Source: CAYNRE01 sp964399535 (GTDB taxonomy: Bacteria > Planctomycetota > Planctomycetia > Pirellulales > CAYNRE01). From it: a DNA stretch of 64,000 bases. The notes beneath the pieces were generated by a model that saw only the letters and a program-made list of their open reading frames with translations, was not told the origin of the DNA and searched no databases. The stretch is taken from contig CAYNRE010000028.1 of the NCBI GenBank assembly GCA_964399535.1, positions 1 to 64,000 on the forward strand, in the 5' to 3' direction. Shown here piece by piece: positions 60,025-64,000 of the stretch. Each line of letters opens with the position of its first letter. Within the stretch, counting starts at the first letter, position 1. The translations under genes were made by a program, and so were the position numbers.

Positions 60025-63000
60025 CTACCCGACCAGCGAGCCGGGTGAAGCCGCCGCTGGCTGGCCGAGTTGCTCCCAACGCAGCCGGGCGAGACCGTTT
60101 TGACGCAGCGACCGCGTCAGGGAAACGGCCGTCTCATCGGGCAGCGCGGCGAGCAACCGCACTTCACCCCCGACCTGGGTTGCCATCAGGCGGCCGTCGC
60201 AAAGCGCTAACGTGGCGGTCCGCTGAGCCGGTACCCGGCCACCATCGGTTAACACGCCGGTGAGGTTCAGCGGGTCGACTCCGGAAAGCACCACCATCTG
60301 CTGCCTGGGCGGGCTGGTGCGCAGTGCCCGCAGGGGTGCGATGACCCCCGGCCGGGCAAACTGCTCGCCGGCCAGGTCGGCCACGAATCGCCCGCCGCGT
60401 ATTTCTCCCCGCATTTCGCGCCGGCGAAAAACGCGTACACATTGCCACCAGGGGGGCGCCAGCGGTTCGCGCTCAACCAGGTCGCGGCAGACCACGCCCC
60501 AGCGGTCGAGCAAAACTTCGGCCCATCGCTCGATCCGATCGCTTTCGGTCGTGGGGGGGCCCAGCGGCGGAAACTTGAGCCATCGGCCGGTGCGGGGGCT
60601 GCGAACCGCCCGGCGGCTGCGGCCCCCGGCGCGGCGATGATCGGCCGCGAGCCGCCGGAGTGGCGCAAAACCATCGCACGTAGCCAGCCCGAGCGCCACC
60701 AATTCGCCCAGCGCGTCTTCCACCTGCGCAGGCAGCAGTTCACTGGCCCAAACCAGTTCTTCGCCAAACAGGGCGCCATGCCGGGTCAGCGCTTCGTACA
60801 CCGCTTGGGCGGCGGCCCGGGCCTGCCCCACATCGGCCGGACGATCGGGCGCGAGCAGCCAGGGCAAATCGCCGCGCAGCGCGATCCCGATGGGAAGCGA
60901 ACGGTTCAGCGCCAGCGTGCTCGGGGCCGCGTCGACCGCTCGTCGCGGCGGGGCCAATCGGCCCCAGGCGGCTCGGCCCGAAAGGGCCAGGTCGTCGAGC
61001 CAGGCCGGGTCGTAGTCGGCCAAGCGCTGGGGTAGTACATCCACTTCCCAGGCCCCGGCCGGCAATTCGCAGCCCCCCAACTGCCCCAGCACCGTGGCCA
61101 ACCCACCCGGGCCGGTTAGCCGGGTGCCAGGCAGCGCGTGTTGGTATTCGCAGAGGAACTGCCAGAACACCTCGCGCGGAACGGGCTCCACCAGCCGCCG
61201 GGCGCCGCTCAGGGTTAAACGATGAATCCGAGCCAGCAGGCGGCGGTCGCACCATTCCATGGCCCCCTCGCTGGGCGACTGGCCTTCCGGGGGGCAATTT
61301 CGTTCGGCCGCGGCTGGGCCCGAGTGGCGCGCCGCCGGGGTGGCCGCTGCCCGCGAGGCCACGTCGTCGGAAGCCGCCTGCCCCTCGTTGGCCGCCGGCC
61401 CATCGTTAACGGCCATCGCACTGGCCGCCTGTGCCTTTGTTTCGAGCGCCACGGCGGTCGAGGGCCGGCGGGTGAACTGCCCTCTCAGCACCAGGCCCTG
61501 CCCTTCCAGGGCCTCGAGCGAGGCTTCAACGGCCGAAGGGCGCAAGGCCAAAAGCTCGGCGAGTTCATCGGCGCGAATCGGGCCCGCCAGTTCGACCCTC
61601 CCTCGCACCAGGGCCAGCACCGCCTCGTGGGGCTCTTTGGCCGTGAGTAGTTCGTCGGGAAGTTTCAGCAGCGGTTCCCAGGCGCCGTTGGGATAGGCCG
61701 CCTGAGCCAGGCTGAGTCGCTCGGCCAGTACCCAGTAGCGCTGGCCACTGGCCGCCGTAAGTACGGTGGCCCGCCCGGCAGCCACCAGCGCCTGAAAATG
61801 TTCGGCCCAGGCCGCCCCGTCTTCCTCGGGCCAAACTCCGGTGGAGAGGAGCAGATCGGCCAGGTCGTCGGTGTCGCGCACCAGGGGCCAGGCCTCGCGC
61901 CGCACCAGTGCGATGGCCTCGGGATCGAGCCAGGCCAATTCGTCGATGCTTTCGGGCGCGACCGAGCGCCGGGTGGCCACGGCCCGGGCGCGCCGCTCCT
62001 CGAGCGGGGCGTCGTCGAGGAAGGCGTAGGGGTTGGCGTTGAGCACTTCGTGGGCGAACGGAGAGGGCTCGCGGGTATCGCGCGCCACGAGCGCAATCTG
62101 GCCCGCGGCAATCTGCTCGAGCACGGTCAGCCAGCGGGGCAGATCCATCGCCTCGTGCAAACAATCGTGAACGGTCTGCTCCACCAGCGGATGGCGAGGC
62201 AACTCGATATCGCCCACGTGGTTTTCCAGGCAGCCGGTGGTTTCAGGAAAAATGGCGGAAAGCAAGTCGTCGGCCCGAAACCGTTGCAAGGCCGGAGGCA
62301 CCTTGCGGCCCGCGTGATAGCGCAGCACGGCCAAGGCCCGGGTCGCGTTCCAGCGCCAGCGCAAGAGAAACATGGGAGCGGCGAGCAGCGCCTGGACTAA
62401 CAGATACTCGGCGTTCTGCGGGCCGATCATGCGAAACATGTCGTCGAGCGGAAAGCTGTGCTGCGGCCCCAGCGAAAGAATGATCGCGTTATCGTCGGCC
62501 GCCGCCTGTAGCTCGAAATTAAAGCTGCGGCAGAACCGCTTCCGCATGGCCAGGCCCCAGGCCCGATTTACCTCGCTGCCGAAGGGGGCGTGAATGACCA
62601 GTTGCATTCCGCCCGAGTCGTCGAAGAACCGCTCGAAGACCACCTGCTGTTGGGTGGGCACCAGCCCTAGGGCATTGTGCTGGGCGGCTATGTAATCGAC
62701 CGCCTGTACGGCCGCGCTGCCCGTGACGCCACATTCGCCGGCCAACCACTCGGCGATCGGAGCCAGACGGGTTTTTGGCGCCGCGGCCGCGACCCGTTCG
62801 GCCACCTCGGCCCGCAGCCTGGAAACCTCGGACGACAATTCCGGCGTGCGTCCGGGGGCTTCGCCCAGCCAGAACGGCACGGTCGCCGGGGCTCCCCGGG
62901 CGTCGCTCACCACCACGTCGCCGCCGCGCACCTGGCGAATGCGCCACGAACTGTTGCCCAGGAGGAAGATGTCGCCCGCCATGCTCTCCAGGGCGAAATC

Positions 63001-64000
63001 TTCGTTGACCGTGCCGACCACGGTTTGCTCGTCTTCGGTAACGACGCGGAAATCGGCCGTGTCGGGAATGGCGCCTCCCGAGGTAATGGCCGCCAGCCGG
63101 GCCATGCGCCGCGGACGTAGCTGTCGGGCAACCCGGTCGCGATGCAGGTAGGCCCCCCGCCGCTGGCCGGGTACCACCCCTTCGCTAAGCAACTCGAGCA
63201 AGCGATCGAACTCGGCCCGGGGGAAATCGTGAAACGGCCAGGCCGAACGGCAGAGCTGAAACAGTTCGTCTTCGCCGCAGGGCTGGCTGGCCACGGCGGC
63301 CACGATCTGTTGGGCCAAAATATCGCGCGGGGCGGTCGGCATCCGCAGGGCATCGAGCCGGTGGCCCCGTACCGAGCGAATCAGGGCCAGGCACTCCACG
63401 AGGCCATCGCGGGTAAGCGGAATCAAACGCCCCTTGGGCACCAATCCCAGGGCATGGCCCGACCGCCCCACGCGCTGCAGAAACGCGGCGATCGAGCGCG
63501 GCGAACCCACCTGGCAGACCAGGTCGATGTAGCCCACGTCGATGCCCAACTCGAGCGACGAGGTAGCGACAATGGCTCGGAGCTGCCCCGACTTGAGCCG
63601 CTGCTCGGCGGAATGCCGCAACTCTTTCGAGAGGCTGCCATGGTGGCTGGCCACGGCCTCGGTGCCCAATCGGGTGGAAAGCTGATGGGCTAGCCGTTCG
63701 GCCCAGCGGCGGGTGTTGACGAAGATGAGCGTACTGCGATGGGCGCCGATCAACTGGGCCAGGCGTTCGTAAACCTCGCCCCACTGCTCATGGCTGCAGA
63801 CGGCCGAGAGCGGCGTCTCGGGCAATTCCAAGTCGAGATCCAACTCGCGCAGATGGCCGACGTCGATGATCCGGCAATTGGGAACGCCCTGGCCATTCAC
63901 CTGGCGCGTGCCCACCAAGAACCGGGCCACTTCATCCAGCGGCCGCTGCGTGGCCGACAACCCGATGCGCAAGGGCGGCCGCGGACACAACGCGTCGAGC
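60025..64000 (-). CDS. lhr: Lhr-type large ATP-dependent helicase, 5' end cut by window edge
   Basis: At least 1325 residues; the N-terminus with Walker A and B lies beyond the right edge. The first complete motif is the helicase motif III in IGLSATQRP, then the second RecA domain (LIFVNTRRWAERLAHQLS, ATSSLELGIDVG, QRVGRSGH) with motifs IV-VI, the winged-helix and Lhr-core domains (RTPELSSEVSRLRAEVAERV, HAPFGSEVNRAWGLAMRKRF), and a long C-terminal region as in the long Lhr of actinobacteria and E. coli. An Ala/Gly-rich disordered linker of ~60 residues (bases ~61270-61440) separates the core from the C-terminal helical modules. Lhr unwinds DNA-RNA hybrids in DNA repair. Confidence 0.92.
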   Translation of the reverse strand, partial: LDALCPRPPLRIGLSATQRPLDEVARFLVGTRQVNGQGVPNCRIIDVGHLRELDLDLELPETPLSAVCSHEQWGEVYERLAQLIGAHRSTLIFVNTRRWAERLAHQLSTRLGTEAVASHHGSLSKELRHSAEQRLKSGQLRAIVATSSLELGIDVGYIDLVCQVGSPRSIAAFLQRVGRSGHALGLVPKGRLIPLTRDGLVECLALIRSVRGHRLDALRMPTAPRDILAQQIVAAVASQPCGEDELFQLCRSAWPFHDFPRAEFDRLLELLSEGVVPGQRRGAYLHRDRVARQLRPRRMARLAAITSGGAIPDTADFRVVTEDEQTVVGTVNEDFALESMAGDIFLLGNSSWRIRQVRGGDVVVSDARGAPATVPFWLGEAPGRTPELSSEVSRLRAEVAERVAAAAPKTRLAPIAEWLAGECGVTGSAAVQAVDYIAAQHNALGLVPTQQQVVFERFFDDSGGMQLVIHAPFGSEVNRAWGLAMRKRFCRSFNFELQAAADDNAIILSLGPQHSFPLDDMFRMIGPQNAEYLLVQALLAAPMFLLRWRWNATRALAVLRYHAGRKVPPALQRFRADDLLSAIFPETTGCLENHVGDIELPRHPLVEQTVHDCLHEAMDLPRWLTVLEQIAAGQIALVARDTREPSPFAHEVLNANPYAFLDDAPLEERRARAVATRRSVAPESIDELAWLDPEAIALVRREAWPLVRDTDDLADLLLSTGVWPEEDGAAWAEHFQALVAAGRATVLTAASGQRYWVLAERLSLAQAAYPNGAWEPLLKLPDELLTAKEPHEAVLALVRGRVELAGPIRADELAELLALRPSAVEASLEALEGQGLVLRGQFTRRPSTAVALETKAQAASAMAVNDGPAANEGQAASDDVASRAAATPAARHSGPAAAERNCPPEGQSPSEGAMEWCDRRLLARIHRLTLSGARRLVEPVPREVFWQFLCEYQHALPGTRLTGPGGLATVLGQLGGCELPAGAWEVDVLPQRLADYDPAWLDDLALSGRAAWGRLAPPRRAVDAAPSTLALNRSLPIGIALRGDLPWLLAPDRPADVGQARAAAQAVYEALTRHGALFGEELVWASELLPAQVEDALGELVALGLATCDGFAPLRRLAADHRRAGGRSRRAVRSPRTGRWLKFPPLGPPTTESDRIERWAEVLLDRWGVVCRDLVEREPLAPPWWQCVRVFRRREMRGEIRGGRFVADLAGEQFARPGVIAPLRALRTSPPRQQMVVLSGVDPLNLTGVLTDGGRVPAQRTATLALCDGRLMATQVGGEVRLLAALPDETAVSLTRSLRQNGLARLRWEQLGQPAAASPGSLVG

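Overview
GC-rich (roughly two-thirds G+C) bacterial DNA from a planctomycete, most likely a Pirellulales-type lineage. I infer this from the gene content: two giant PVC-type heme-binding 'membrane-bound dehydrogenase' proteins, a Tat-exported DUF1501 protein, two Tat-exported Gfo/Idh/MocA oxidoreductases, DUF1570, formylglycine-generating-enzyme-like and PEP-CTERM proteins, and a DUF116-polyprenyl synthetase fusion. The assignment rests on family recognition, not on a marker-gene search. I found no tRNA, rRNA, CRISPR array, transposase or phage gene.

Layout. 1-3209: a Dus gene cut by the left edge, whose two halves look as if they come from different phyla, then a PhyH dioxygenase and an SDR. 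3204-8161 (minus): a tightly packed run of polyprenyl synthetase (with a DUF116-like domain), chorismate-lyase-like protein, GT4 glycosyltransferase, hotdog thioesterase and a LolD-like ATPase; two junctions are ATGA overlaps. 8530-11245: a small secreted protein, a secreted HExxH protease and a HupE/UreJ protein. 11339-20199 (minus): a catabolic block of two heme-binding dehydrogenase-like proteins, an exported oxidoreductase and a sugar isomerase/epimerase. 20427-25788: a PEP-CTERM protein, an orphan degenerate receiver domain, an R2lox-type oxidase and a two-gene ABC exporter. 25818-31707: a PHP-like protein, QueG, a split-active-site M16 peptidase pair and a GNAT enzyme.

32138-36562 is the most striking part: a TroABCD-like Mn/Zn/Fe uptake operon in which BOTH membrane permeases carry a C-terminal DtxR/MntR-type repressor domain. 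It resembles the single YtgC-YtgR fusion of Chlamydia, but duplicated, and with different metal-ligand sets in the two copies.

36525-50587: endonuclease IV (overlapping the last permease gene tail to tail), DUF1501, an isochorismatase-family enzyme, a PfkB kinase with CoaB, an EboF-like phosphodiesterase, a NeuD-like acetyltransferase, ApbE divergent from an FGE-like gene, and a second exported oxidoreductase. 50822-64000: a HEAT-repeat/membrane protein pair, an EboB-like TatD hydrolase, a serine beta-lactamase-fold protein, a small monooxygenase, a DUF1570 protease-like protein, a RoxA-like di-heme cytochrome, and a long Lhr helicase cut by the right edge.
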